From contig JAHRHY010000017.1 of NCBI GenBank assembly GCA_019671135.1, positions 806,001 to 870,000 on the forward strand: 64,000 nt of DNA, given 5' to 3'. The translations under genes were made by a program, and so were the position numbers. Position 1 is the first letter of the stretch; each line of letters begins with the position of its first letter. Under the pieces are notes generated by a model that made no database searches, had not been told where the DNA came from, and saw nothing but the letters and a program-made list of their open reading frames with translations. This document shows, piece after piece, positions 33,242 through 44,531 of this stretch. This stretch comes from Linnemannia hyalina. Its lineage: Eukaryota > Mortierellomycota > Mortierellomycetes > Mortierellales > Mortierellaceae.

Positions 33242-34966
33242 ATGGAATCCAATGCTTGGGACCTGCCAGAGATCAGGGCCCTCATCGTACCTTACCTCTC
33301 TCCCGCTTCTCTACACGCCTGCGTCTTGGTGTCCAAGGTCTGGCACGACTTCTTTATCCGGCTCCTATGGGCGACTTTTCATTTCGGACCTCCTAGAAAA
33401 ACCAGCACCACCAGCAGCTCAGACGAACCACAGCTTCCTGAGAGGGCAACCATCGAGAAACACGCCCACCTCATCCAAAACCTTGTCGTCTTTGATCTTA
33501 CACCCACCTTTCGTCTCGACCTCTTCAGGGGCACTCCACTCACATCTCTGAAGGAACTCCATCTTTCCCCGAGTATCAGTTCCAATACAACAAACACCTC
33601 CCATCTAGACTGGATCTTTCGTCAGAACCCCGGGTTGCAGGTGGTCGAGTATAATGGTACGCGGTCCAAGAGCCAGTGGTCACAGCGCAATACACTGGAG
33701 CAGCAGCAGCAGGAGCAGCAGGAGCAGGAGAAGGAGAAGGAGGAGGTTCTGGTGCTGTTGGATAGCTGTCGAGAGATTGTGGATTTGACGATGAGGTATG
33801 TCGAGTTTAAGGAGGAGTATTGGGAGGGGTTTCGGAGGTTGTGCGCGACGAAGCTGAAGAGGCTGGTGTTTTATCGTGGTCGCGGGTTGGAGGATGCTAA
33901 GTGGGATGGGATTCCGATGCCGCATTTGCAGGAGCTGGAGATTTTAAGTGCTGATGGTTTTGTTATGGTTCCTAATCCGAGGATGATCTTTCAGTGTCCG
34001 AATCTGAGGACTCTGCGCTGGTCCGACAATCGAGGCCAGGACCCAGACCCTTATAGCTTCCACCAGATCCTCGCATCCTGCCCACGGTTAGACGCCCTGG
34101 ACGTCCAAGGGATGGCCCTCCCCGATGACGATATCGCAACATTCCTTACACGGATGACACATCCGGCGAGAGAGATTATTCTTCCAACGACGAAATTCCC
34201 ATTTGAAGAAGGGCCACGGTTCATCGGGTTTGGGTTGAAGGCGTTTGAGGCCCTCGCACGACAGCACCTAACGGAGCAGTTGGTGGTGTTGGATATAGGT
34301 CCGACGAGCGGGTTTGTGACGAGTGGGATGGTATTGAAGGTGTTGCATTCATGCACGAGGTTGAGGGAGATTGGGGCGTGTCGGGTTTCGGGTAGGGATA
34401 TTTGTGAGCAGGCCCAGGTGGAGGGGAGGTGGGCGTGTCATGGATTGGAGGTGTTCAATGTGAGGGTGGTGTTCGAGTTGCCTGACGAACAGCTTGTCCA
34501 GACACAAGAAGGCGTCTTCCGTCAGCTATCAGGACTCACCCGCCTGCGCGTATTGAACGTTGGAACCAGGACCACAACCACCATCCAACAACAGATGGAC
34601 TCTTTATTCTCGACGGTCCCGAATGCAGAAGCGGAAGCGGAGTCAAGTCTACAGTTCAAATTGGAGTATGGGTTGGCCCAGTTGGCAGGACTAAAGAGGC
34701 TAGAGATTCTTTCTGTGGTTGGCGGTGTGCCGCAGAAGTTGGCGAGGGAGGATGTGGAGTGGATGAGGCGGTGGTGGAGAGGGTTGAAGATTGTTAAGGG
34801 GCAGTTGTATCCGGAGAAGAAGGTGAATGTGGCGATATGGAATGTGTTGACGATAAGGGCGAGGTGGCGGGAGGGACAGGAGGAGGAGGCGAAGGACGAG
34901 GAGAGGTTTTTGGGTCTGCTTGATGAGCTTGGTTTTCGGAGTACCGCTGCAGCTGCTATGACATAG
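33242..34966 (+). CDS. F-box/leucine-rich protein, tandem copy 2
   Basis: Paralogue of the preceding gene, 574 aa, single exon. The F-box (AWDLPEIRALIVPYLSPASL followed by HACVLVSKVWHDFFIRLLW) aligns residue for residue with copy 1, and later blocks match as well: QNPGLQVVEYNGTRSK, MPHLQELEIL, CPNLRTLRW, WACHGLEVFNV, REDVEWMRRWWRGLKIV. A poly-Gln/Glu tract (about residues 155-170) sits where copy 1 has its Gln-rich insertion. Only 209 bp separate the stop of copy 1 from this ATG. Divergence is high between the conserved blocks, so the duplication is not recent or has evolved quickly. Substrate unknown. Confidence 0.82.
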   Translation: MESNAWDLPEIRALIVPYLSPASLHACVLVSKVWHDFFIRLLWATFHFGPPRKTSTTSSSDEPQLPERATIEKHAHLIQNLVVFDLTPTFRLDLFRGTPLTSLKELHLSPSISSNTTNTSHLDWIFRQNPGLQVVEYNGTRSKSQWSQRNTLEQQQQEQQEQEKEKEEVLVLLDSCREIVDLTMRYVEFKEEYWEGFRRLCATKLKRLVFYRGRGLEDAKWDGIPMPHLQELEILSADGFVMVPNPRMIFQCPNLRTLRWSDNRGQDPDPYSFHQILASCPRLDALDVQGMALPDDDIATFLTRMTHPAREIILPTTKFPFEEGPRFIGFGLKAFEALARQHLTEQLVVLDIGPTSGFVTSGMVLKVLHSCTRLREIGACRVSGRDICEQAQVEGRWACHGLEVFNVRVVFELPDEQLVQTQEGVFRQLSGLTRLRVLNVGTRTTTTIQQQMDSLFSTVPNAEAEAESSLQFKLEYGLAQLAGLKRLEILSVVGGVPQKLAREDVEWMRRWWRGLKIVKGQLYPEKKVNVAIWNVLTIRARWREGQEEEAKDEERFLGLLDELGFRSTAAAAMT

Positions 34967-35707
34967 AATGATGCTGGATGTATGACGGGGTGCAGCAGGG
35001 TCGCAGGGGTGAGGGACGAGGGAAACTGAAGTGGTTTCGTAAGATGGACGGAAGGCAGAGAGAGCAAGGCCGATAATAAAATCGAAAGCATGTTTGTACC
35101 AAGGCTATCCTCTTGCAGGTGGTAAGTGGCAAATAAATAAAAAAAGCACAATGAGTGTACGTGTGCGTGTTGTATTTGTGCCATGAGTATGCGGCAGTTA
35201 GAAAAGTGAGAACAGTAGCAATCAACAACACACCCTTTGATCGAAGCATGGACCCCGTCATCCTCATGTGCTCTCCGTTTATTCTTTTATGTTGGCAAAG
35301 CGAGGGTTCAGAGAGAAGGAAGGGAACGGAAAGGTCAAACACTTTTAACGTCTTCGCCGTGTTGAGTAATTGACGATGGAGTATATCATGCCATCCTTTC
35401 TTTTTATCATTTGTCTCTTTTACTCTCCAGTTCACAATCTCTTTTCTTTCACATTATTCTCTCCTCACAACACTATCGCCTTCACAAGAACTTTCCTTCC
35501 CTCAGCACCCTCACTTCTTCCACGACCGTTTTCACAATCTCATTTATATCCTCCACTCCTCTCAGTCGCCCAACCCTCCATCATCTTTTTTTTTTTCGAA
35601 ACCTTCACTAGCAAAAAAACCCACGTTGGCAAAAAAAAAAAGAGATCTGAAAGAAGAAGAGGTCTCTCTCCAACAACGAGGAATACGATCGACACGCGTT
35701 TGCAGTC
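34967..35707. other. Intergenic: F-box 3' flank and channel-gene promoter
   Basis: The right part (35400-35700) is C/T-rich on the plus strand, then A-rich near 35630, and probably holds the promoter and leader of the channel gene. No coding exon is recognised. Confidence 0.5.
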
Positions 35708-38700
35708 ATGTCCATGTCACGACCGCCGCTGGCCAGGGAGGGCTCTGTGTATGATGTAGAGCTGTGGCGAAGACAGATGAAATCGTCAATCACCACAGGT
35801 AAGGCTGCGCCCCTCACTTCCCTGCAAGAAAGATATGACACCTTTAATTCTATTCGCCCTGGACTAATGTGATTTTATTTTTGTGAACAGCAGCAGCACA
35901 ACGATGGTACTTCACGGACATGAGTAATGAAGGGACAACCAAGTGAGTGAACATAACCCCCCCCCCCCGTTCGTCAATTGCATTGCGAAACACACGAGGA
36001 ATATATAAGATGCTCACTGTTTTTCTTACCTTTTTCCGTGTAATATAAAAAGCCCGGTAGAGCCAGCTACCATCCGGGCAAGCCCTGGCAAGCTGTGGAC
36101 GAACAAGGCCTCGTTGAAAGATGTTCCTCCAGGATGGTATTGGATAATATTTTGTGTCTCTTTTGATGGTCTTGACTTGGACCAGATTACCACCATGCTC
36201 TTTGATGCCGAGCGGGGCGATGCCTTGAACAATATGGGAACACTTGTAAGACTTAATATGGCTGCTTTGTCTCGTGGATATTTTTCCGTTTTCCAAGACC
36301 GTTGTTAACTTTGTTCTTTTTTTTTTTTTTTTTTGTCTATGATGGCAGACGAACTCCTGCAGGACCCGACTTACGACTCATGAGATAAAGCACAATTTGA
36401 AAGAGAAAGGTATGCCCTCGCCCTCCTGAGCAGAGATGAACCCTGCACCTGGCTGTGTCTGTTGAAATCGAAATGAAGACAGGAACAAATGAATGTTAAC
36501 CTTTTGTTGAATGTATGTATGTGCGTGTAGCGAGTATGGGAATGGTCCGATTAAGGATGCATCGACAGATCGAGGTGACGGGAAAGGAGGAATACTTGCA
36601 TCTCTGTGTTGCCGCCAAATGTCGTTCAACTTTTCAGCCCAGTGAGATCCCACTGTTCAAGCTTCACTATGTCGAACTTGGGACCAGTAGCTTTCGATCC
36701 GCGGCTGGAGAGGAAGGTACGTCTTTCCCCTTGGCCATGTAGTTGTTCATTCATGTACCACAAAAAATGCATGTAGGCTTACTTTTATTTCTTTCGACAT
36801 CGTTGTGTAGACTACGTCCTCTATGGATTTGGAAACCCGGACCAGGTCATCACTGTCGACCGTGGCCCCAGTTCGCCCGAGAGGCCGACAGCTACAAAGA
36901 TCCGGACGTTTGGCATCTCTGACAAGGGCGAGTTTGCTGTCACGCTTCATTTGAGAGAAAGCGACACCAGTCCAGGATCGCCTACTACATCAAACACGGG
37001 CGCAACGATCATTACTGTCGACACCGCAACATCAACAGCCACACTCGATAATCCTCCATCCAGTACTGTTCCCACGATCGACGACAGACGTCCAAGAGTC
37101 CATGCAGTCATTTCGGTGTGGGATATTCGCTCATCAAACGACTCCATCGATGTCGACGTGAAGGCTTGTCCTGATTGGGGTCCGCTGCAGTATTCACGGC
37201 CGTGTGCGGAGACCGAAAATGTGTTACCTGACATGCTCGCTTCACCTGAGGCCTGGAAAAGGTTTCACGCATGCATCAGCATCTCCACAAAAGGAACAAA
37301 GGTGACTCTCTGCGGAATCGAAACCACCTACGGCGTACTTCCCTTTGTTGTGTACGACTGCAATCCGCCAGCTTATCCGGACCAAGTTCATGGGCCCAGA
37401 ACCCTCACCCAAGGGTCGACATGCAAGGAGCTGGTATCTTTTTCGGGACATTGTGTCTTTCATCGGATTGACCCCGACCAGTTCGACCACCTCGACGACA
37501 ACGAGAACGAGAGATTCATCACCTTCAATGGATCGGTCTTTGAGGTCTACAGCACTAAATCCTCGGGATGGAATCAGTTACACAGGATCACACTTTCCCT
37601 GGATCTCAGTTTGAGTCGACCACACTTCTATGTGTTTGTTCAGAGTTTGAGAGGCCGGTACTTTGCATGGACTGGAGTTCCTGGTGTAGTGTCTATCTGG
37701 AATATTGAGAAGGCCAAGCTCGTCAAAAACATTTACGTGGATATCGATACAAGCCCGATCCACGCGGTACTATCTCCTGACGGAAGTAAGGTTGCCATCT
37801 CACTGAAAGGATCCGTCCAGATCTACCAGTCCACGACCGGGATACTGCTAGGTACCCATACCAAGAGCGTTTTGTCAGACAACAACTCTGAAGTAGTGCT
37901 AGGGAACGAGTACTTTGTGGTGAAGGATAAATCCCATGCGTTTCCGGGTGGACCCGTCGATGTCCGGTCGATTATCAGGATCCAGGACATGAAAGTCGTT
38001 TATCCGGAACTCCCCTTTCACCCGGACTATCACTTGATGTACCCTCTCCCGTCCACGACCACCATTGCAGCCTACAAGCAGGTACCCAAAAGATATATTT
38101 TTTTTGTCTGAACATTCGGCATATTTCAACGTAAGCGAGCGCCATTCCATAGTACTATCATCGTTTTCAATGTTAACCATCTCTTCATTTCGCATCATGT
38201 CAACCTAGGGATCAGTGCTGAACATCAAGAGGATGACAGCCATAGAGTCGCCCAGTCTACCGCATTCTTGCAGTAATACCCCATGCGAGCTGAAGGAAGT
38301 CCCAATCGACGATTTTATCGACAAAAAAATATTCACCTACGCTGAAGGTGTCTTTGAGGTAAAATGCTTCCAGGAATATCTTAACGGATGTATGAACATG
38401 ATGCTCAAGGTTACCGTCAGAGAAAGCTTAAACGATTCCCCAGCCACGGTTCCCAAGTCAATGGTCCTCCCTCTCGGCGATACCACAGCCGGCTTCCGTG
38501 GGCATTATCTGCCTAAGCCTTCAAAACTCGTCGTCTTTGCGGAAGGGTACATGAAGGTCTGGAGCCTCTCCTCGACCGCTGCACATGTCTGCCAGCTCGA
38601 CTACGTCTGGGGATCTCTGCCATACCAGCCTGAAAATGCAAAGTCCTACTGTTACCGTCCGTTGCTTAAAGCTTGGTCCTGTCGACATGGAGCTAGCATG

Positions 38701-41700
38701 AAATATCGTCTTGGAAAGCCTGTTTGGTATGAACACAACGTCGCCAAGGGCAACACTGAATCGACAAAGCGCGACATCCTCACAGTCCCCCCCAACCGGG
38801 ATGTTGAATCAGTCACGACTTCGGAAGGACAGCGGCTCGAATACGGGATCTTCAGCCTCATCGACATTTACGGATACAAAGACCCAAGCTGCAAGCAGGA
38901 CATCATTCGCTATCTCTTGACGTGTATACGACCCTCGACCATCAACCCAACCTCCTGTCTTGTTCCGCTCTGCCAGGCATGGTCTCTGAAGAATCAAGCC
39001 TGCATCCTTGCAATTGTGCAAGAGATCCTTCCAGAGACGATGGTGACCTGGATTCCCGACAGCACAGCTACTGAGACCACCGACCCTTTGGCGATCCTGA
39101 TGAAAATTGCCAAGAAGGAGCGGTCCGTCATTAAAGTTGTTCGAGTGGTGATAGGCTATTGTGTTGCACAAGCGACCCGATTCAACAACATGGCCTTTTT
39201 GCACCCCCTGTTTGGAAGTATGCGTGAGATTATCAAGTATTACCCCGAGGACGCTCTCAAGTACATGGGCCGCATCGCCTTCTTCCGCGTCAAGTATCCG
39301 TCCTACCTGTGGGAGAACCACATCCCCAGTCAAAAGCTAACTCCGTTTCGGTTCTCATTATTCAAGTCCATTCGTCGCATCGGGATGTCAGAGCTGGAGA
39401 TCAAGCGTGGCGCTCGTTTGGAGTCAATCATGCAGTTCAAGTACAACATGGAGACGAAGGACTGCGAGGGCGGGGACGGGTCTGGGGATCCGGTCTTTAT
39501 GGCGTCGTTCGATGCGCTTTGGTACAACAAGAGCAGAGATGTCGACAGAGAGAAGGATCGGATATGTGCATCCAAAGGCCGTCGGCGAGGTAGAAGCGGA
39601 GAGCAAGGTGCAAACGGAAGCGGGAGCGTAGGCGGGGTTAGTGATGCACAACTCACCCCTCACAACAGTATGGCCGCCTCTGATATGTTTGGCGAGCCAT
39701 TGACGTCTGAGGAGACGACAATGTGGAAGGCCCTTCTTCAGATGATTCAACTCAAGCTCCTATTCCGCGCCCCTCCAGTTGTGGAGTGCTACAAATTTGA
39801 ACTCGAGCTCTTTGACAATCCCGCCATCGCTGCTCTGGTCTCCTACAAGTGGTAAGCGTCTCACTTCTATATTTTCTTTTTTGAGTTGTTTTCCATCTGT
39901 GACTAACTATCTCATACACTGCTTTTTTTTTTCTGTCGAAACGTTAGGGATACGATCGGATACCCTTATTGGTTTGTGCGGTTCTTTTGCCAATTTGTCT
40001 ACTATGTGTTGGTCGTCACAGCGGCGCTCACTCAAGTATACAACCCGCGACCAAGTAGGCTGTACGGGGTTTTTATCGCGGTCATCGCCATGGCTGTCAT
40101 CTTTATCACGCTGGAGATCATGCAAGCAATCCAAGACTGGAAACGATATCTCAGGTGAGTTTCAACCAGGAACCTTCCCTTCCAGTGTACCTGTTCATTT
40201 TTTTTTCTTTCGTTCGCAGCAAGAATTGTTGCCCGCTTGACCTAATTTTTTTTTTGTCTCTGTTGTCGTGTTGCACACAAAATAGATCTCATTACAACAT
40301 TGTGGACGTGGCGGCTTTTGGAATCCCCTTGGTCGCGAGCATTCAACAACTTGTCTTGATTTGCGATCAGAAAGAGTCAAGCAACAACCGTGCTCTGAGT
40401 TTTTCTGTTTTGGTTGTATTTTTCCACATGGTAAGAAACGAAACGCGATAAACCCCCTTTTCGGGCAGTCATAAAAAAAAAAAAAAGGCCGCGTGTGTTT
40501 CGCGTCGACCCTAATCAATTTTGCTCATACTCCAACAACGATTCGCGCTTTTTTTGTCTACTTTTTCGTCCTTGATTTAGCTGATTGAGTTGAGGATTAG
40601 CAAGGGCGTCTGCAAATACGTGACAATCATCCAACAGGCCGTGGTCGAAATCTGGATCTTCTTCATGATCTTTGCAGGATGTATTGTCGCATTCACGATC
40701 ACACTTCTCCATCTCAGGATGAGTTGCACCTATGAAGGTTGCACGCGTACAGAAACAAAATACCCCCGTCATTTCGTTGGAGCTTTGTCCGCCACCTACT
40801 TCTTCTTGGTAAGGCCAAAAAAATAATAATAATGATTCGACACTTTTGCAAATGAGCTTTTATTGCTGTGAACAATGTGGCCCCAAGCTGGAAACTAACC
40901 ATCACACCTCATTTTATTTTATTTCTTTCGCTTGACAAAAAAAAAAAAACTAAAAAAACAAGGGTGGTCGCTATGAGCCTGTTTCAGGAGAACTAGACTC
41001 GATAGAGGATTGGCCTTTCCATTTGGCTATGTTTATTTTCTTGTTCTCGACTACTATCCTCATGCTCAATGTCTTGATCGGTAAGACCCACCATGTCGAC
41101 TTTATTTTTATGGCATCACCGTTTTTTTTGTTATGCTCTTTCCTCTAATCAATTTTTTTTCTTCGTGTCCCCTTCTTCTTTCCTCTTCCTTGTGTTAAAT
41201 AATACAGCACTGATCAATGTGGCATTCGCAAAGGGAGACGACAGCTGGCGGTTGGCATGGATCGAAGCTCGGCTACGATATATCGAGTCGGCCGAGAACC
41301 TGTCGTACCATATCCCAGGATTCCGTCAAACCTTTGACTGCTTCCCTAAACTGATCTACTTCACTACCACCGCCAAGGATTTCAACGCCTACATCAAAAA
41401 GTATCCCAAGGACCAACGGCAGGACGATATTGAGTCGTTGATTGATGAGTGGGTCAAGCCCGAGAGAGATCTCCATGGTGATCAGGACGGTAGCGATGAA
41501 GAGAAGGATAAGGATGTGAGAAAGATGCCTGATGCTAGCCCGAAGGTCGAACATCTTCCTCTCAACAGCTACGATAGCAGGACGAGTGCTAGCACTTCCT
41601 ACTGGCCGCCCAATTCTGGAACCCAAGAAAGTGATAGCGGTGCCGGTGTCGGCGTCGGCAGCGGTGTTAGTGGCCACCTGCGACAGTATGACAGTAGCAG

Positions 41701-42061
41701 TGGAGGCAGCGATGAGGGGAAAGGTTACGACTATAATCAACAGCAGAACTCATCGATCACGTCTCCACTTTACAAGCCCAGCAACCCAGGACCATCCTCC
41801 TCATCACAACCAACACGACCAGCGGCAGTAGTGGTTCCGACCTTGGTGGTGGCGACGGAAGAGAGAGTGAATGATACAGAGGCAATGATGGGTCCGGAGG
41901 TCTTGTCGGCGACAGTGCGTAGTTTGGACCGTCGGATGAATAGTCTTTCTGAGCAGGCGGGTCGTATCGAGGAGGCTTTGATGGCACTGTTAAGTCCTCG
42001 GTCCGACAACTTTACTGCTGTTGGCGTTGGATCTTCGTCGTCGCTGTCGTCACCTTTGTAG
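35708..42061 (+). CDS. Large TRP-like ion channel with WD40-like N-terminal region
   Basis: Predicted cation channel, 1682 aa. Exons: 35708-35798, 35891-35942, 36053-36245, 36349-36409, 36531-36716, 36811-38081, 38209-39851, 39948-40154, 40286-40430, 40581-40808, 40963-41080 and 41208-42061; all junctions keep frame. Residues about 50-210 look beta-rich (GWYWIIFCVSFDGLD, LHYVELGTSSF). From about 210 to 600 short beta blocks resemble a WD40 propeller (VVSIWNIEKAKLVKN, HAVLSPDGSKVAISLKG). A helical region leads to the membrane part, from about 1172. The pore region is ALSATYFFLGGRYEP (about 1350-1364) and is followed by a last helix, FLFSTTILMLNVLIALINVAF, as in TRP channels. The C tail is disordered, ending in a short coiled coil (SLDRRMNSLSEQAGRIEEAL). 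The ligand or stimulus is unknown. Related proteins are, as far as I recall, numerous in Mortierella and Rhizophagus. Confidence 0.85.
35957..35968 (+). repeat. Run of 12 C residues in channel intron 2
   Basis: An uninterrupted C12 tract shortly after the intron 2 donor of the channel gene. Such G-runs on the opposite strand are slippage-prone. Confidence 0.8.
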
Positions 42062-42078
42062 ATGGGCCAAGGATATTC

Positions 42079-42089
42079 AATAAAATAAA
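42079..42089 (+). terminator. Candidate polyadenylation signal of the channel gene
   Basis: AATAAAATAAA starts 18 bp after the channel stop codon. If used, the channel transcript would end within or just before the small open frame that begins at 42097. Confidence 0.4.
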
Positions 42090-42096
42090 CTGATTA

Positions 42097-42348
42097 ATGA
42101 AAAAAACGAAACCAAAACATATTCGCCAAAAGACACAACATCATTCCTCATCTTTATCAACGACCCTCCTCCTCCTACTCCTTGTCGCCAACGTCACGAC
42201 TGCCATCCAAGCCCAAGGGTCACCAAAACAAGGCTGCACCAAAGTCTGTCGCTTCTATACAGGCGTCAAAAAACGCAAAGCTGAAGGCACCAACACCGTC
42301 AAATGCTACTGCCATTGCGAAGACGGGCTGCGGTCGTCCAGAAACTGA
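42097..42348 (+). CDS. Candidate small secreted cysteine-rich peptide, 83 aa
   Basis: Unrecognised small open frame. It has a basic N-terminal region (about 20 residues), a hydrophobic core LSTTLLLLLLVANVTTAIQA, and a plausible signal-peptidase site after AIQA. The mature part would be about 43 residues, with five cysteines in the pattern C-x3-C-x18-C-x-C-x-C (GCTKVC near its start, KCYCHCED near its end), and otherwise Lys/Arg-rich. Signal peptide plus clustered cysteines is typical of fungal secreted effectors or antimicrobial peptides; no specific family is recognised. The ATG is the only in-frame Met and lies 35 bp after the channel stop, so the promoter would sit in the channel's last exon. 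An odd cysteine count and the tight spacing are reasons for doubt; a further 3' exon is possible. Confidence 0.4.
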   Translation: MKKTKPKHIRQKTQHHSSSLSTTLLLLLLVANVTTAIQAQGSPKQGCTKVCRFYTGVKKRKAEGTNTVKCYCHCEDGLRSSRN

Positions 42349-42633
42349 CCACGCCGCCAACTTTATGGCACAAATAACCAGTCTGGCTGTGCTTTGTGTA
42401 ACAACTAAAGAGGTCTCACGTACTAGCCTTTTCTTTGTTTCTTTTTCTTTGAGGGGTGATTCATTTCTTTCGACATTTATTTTTCAATACAGCAAAGTGT
42501 TTTTTGTTCGATATTGGGAAGGGGCCATAAATGCGGACGTTACATTCGGGGGAAGGAGAAGGTGGAGTAGAGAGGGAGAGGGTGTTCATAAACGAAGGAA
42601 AGGTCGCCAATAACCAAAGAACAACAATGTGTC

Positions 42634-44436
42634 TTAAGCAGTAATGGTGGACGAACCAAAGAGGCGCTCGGAGTGACGGTGGACTGACTCCAGGTTATCC
42701 AAGAATCCACGGATGTCATCAAAGTACTCTTGGTTGACCACAGTGCTGGCGTTCAAGATCCGGCTCGACAGCTTGTTGAGGTTGTCGGTCGATTCCTGGA
42801 TCATGATCGAAGACGCCACAGGAGCATTGGTCCAGGGGCTGATGGACTCTTCACCAGGGAACAGAATGTCGGCAGAGGAGGCAGTCGGGGTAGTAGAGAT
42901 GTTCTCGTAGACATGAACATCCTGCTCCGATTCATGTTCTTGTTCTTGCTGCTGTTCCTCCTGGAGGTCATCTTCGTCCTGAATAATATCCTCTACTGTA
43001 TCGGGCTGGAGACCATCCCAGGGACTCTCCTGCTCAGGCAGCGACTCGAGTGTAGTAAAGCTGGCGGCACTCTCGCACCGCTCAGAGTCCGTAAACATCA
43101 TCAACGAGCTCTGGATGCTGCTGCAGTCATCCCAGGTCTCATTGTCCGACGGCGTAGGTTCGTAGTACCGGTTGACCGAGGCCTGAGGAAAGTACTGCTC
43201 TTCCATATCAACATGGTTCGGGTACACCTCCTCCAGGTCAAAATGAGGGCTCCTGGGGTCGATGGCAAGCTGTCGTAAGAACTGGATCATATCAAACAAG
43301 GTCGTTCCCGAAAAGTGGACGCGGAGCTCATATCCTTCCAGCGTAATCTCGCGAGACTCGGGGCATTGGACCAACTTTTGCAAGATGGCAGAGACCTCCA
43401 AAAAGTGCTGGTACTGGGCATTTGTAATTTCCAACAGGTCGTCGATGAATCGACGGTTCAGTTCCTTGGGCGCTCTCAATGAATCGGTATGGAGGGCGGC
43501 GACCATGGTGTCCAAGTGCCAGAGAGGCGAGGCATCGAGCAAGAAGCACATATCGACCTGGGTAGGGCAGGTCTCAGAGAACTGCAACCTGGGGAGGGCC
43601 TCAAGCTCAGACTCAGTCTTGCCAGCGACCTTGGCGAGAGAGATAGCGGTGGCGGTAGAGATGGCGGGGGCGACGTTGGTCTTGCAAAGGTTGAGAATCT
43701 GGTGCTGCTGCTCGACCTGGGCGGCGCGGTTCAGGAAGGCCTTGATGGTAATGGGCGACAGACGGTTGGCGGAAGCGGTGCGCTTCTTGATCTCACCAGA
43801 TTTCTTGTGGCTGCGGTGCTTGGCAATAGGTTGGCGGGTGCTGTCCTTCTCAGAAGACATCTTTTGAGCGTGCGCGGGCATTGATCCAAGGGGCTTAGCA
43901 TACATCTGGGCCATCATCCTGACGGGTCCGTTAACAGCGGGACCCACAGAGGAGCAGAATCCACGGGTGGACGAGAGACCAACACCGCGAGCGAAACCGT
44001 GCGGGACAGCCGAGGCAAATCGAAGGGGTTGGTGGTGCATCATCCTCTGCGAAGACTGTGCAAGCAGCGAGGCCATCTGGGGACGACCAGCCGACTTGCA
44101 GGCATAGTTGACTGCAGCAACACGGGCAGGTTCGGGGACAAAGACTTGGCGAGCCAAGGTGTAGAGCTGTCGGTTGAGGTGTGCCAAGAGTACAGGTCCA
44201 TCCTTGTAAGCGGGCACGGGAACTCTAGCCTGGAAGTGACCAAAGTAAGGGAGAGCAGGTTTGGGGAGTGGAGCAGTGAGGTGTGCGGCGGCCGAGGCAG
44301 TTGCCTGGGGCGGTGGGGCGGTAAGGTGGGGTGGGGCTGGTTGGGGTAGGTTGGCGTTCGGGAAGGCCCTGGTGTGGGCGAATCGAGCGTTGAACTGCAC
44401 CATCAGCCGCCGGAGCGGATCGAGGGCTTTGCTCAT
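42634..44436 (-). CDS. Unknown 600-aa protein with mitochondrial-like N terminus
   Basis: Single-exon gene, not recognised. The N terminus (SKALDPLRRLMVQFNARFAH) is Arg-rich, lacks acidic residues after Asp6 and can form an amphipathic helix, as in mitochondrial presequences. Residues 25-75 are Pro/Ala-rich. The middle (about 250-450) looks folded: TIKAFLNRAAQVEQQHQILN, FSETCPTQVDMCFLLDAS, ITLEGYELRVHFSGTTLFDM. A block IDPRSPHFDLEEVYPNHVDM precedes a disordered acidic region with a Glu/Gln run (about 515-530). The last 60 residues are helical (IRGFLDNLESVHRHSERLFG). The start at 44436 was preferred over an upstream in-frame Met at 44649 because the intervening sequence is C/T-rich leader. Membrane anchoring is not evident. 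Confidence 0.7.
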   Translation of the reverse strand: MSKALDPLRRLMVQFNARFAHTRAFPNANLPQPAPPHLTAPPPQATASAAAHLTAPLPKPALPYFGHFQARVPVPAYKDGPVLLAHLNRQLYTLARQVFVPEPARVAAVNYACKSAGRPQMASLLAQSSQRMMHHQPLRFASAVPHGFARGVGLSSTRGFCSSVGPAVNGPVRMMAQMYAKPLGSMPAHAQKMSSEKDSTRQPIAKHRSHKKSGEIKKRTASANRLSPITIKAFLNRAAQVEQQHQILNLCKTNVAPAISTATAISLAKVAGKTESELEALPRLQFSETCPTQVDMCFLLDASPLWHLDTMVAALHTDSLRAPKELNRRFIDDLLEITNAQYQHFLEVSAILQKLVQCPESREITLEGYELRVHFSGTTLFDMIQFLRQLAIDPRSPHFDLEEVYPNHVDMEEQYFPQASVNRYYEPTPSDNETWDDCSSIQSSLMMFTDSERCESAASFTTLESLPEQESPWDGLQPDTVEDIIQDEDDLQEEQQQEQEHESEQDVHVYENISTTPTASSADILFPGEESISPWTNAPVASSIMIQESTDNLNKLSSRILNASTVVNQEYFDDIRGFLDNLESVHRHSERLFGSSTITA

Positions 44437-44509
44437 GTTGGCAAAAGAAACGAAACGATAAAGATGAGTGAGTGGAGAGTGTTGATGGGATGAAAGGTTA
44501 ATGGAAAGG

Positions 44510-44531
44510 AAGAAAGAAAGAAAGAAAGAAA
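44510..44531 (-). repeat. CTTT tandem repeat in a 5' leader
   Basis: Five to six AAAG units on the plus strand, which read CTTT in the direction of the 600-aa protein gene, about 75-95 bp before its ATG. Confidence 0.75.
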
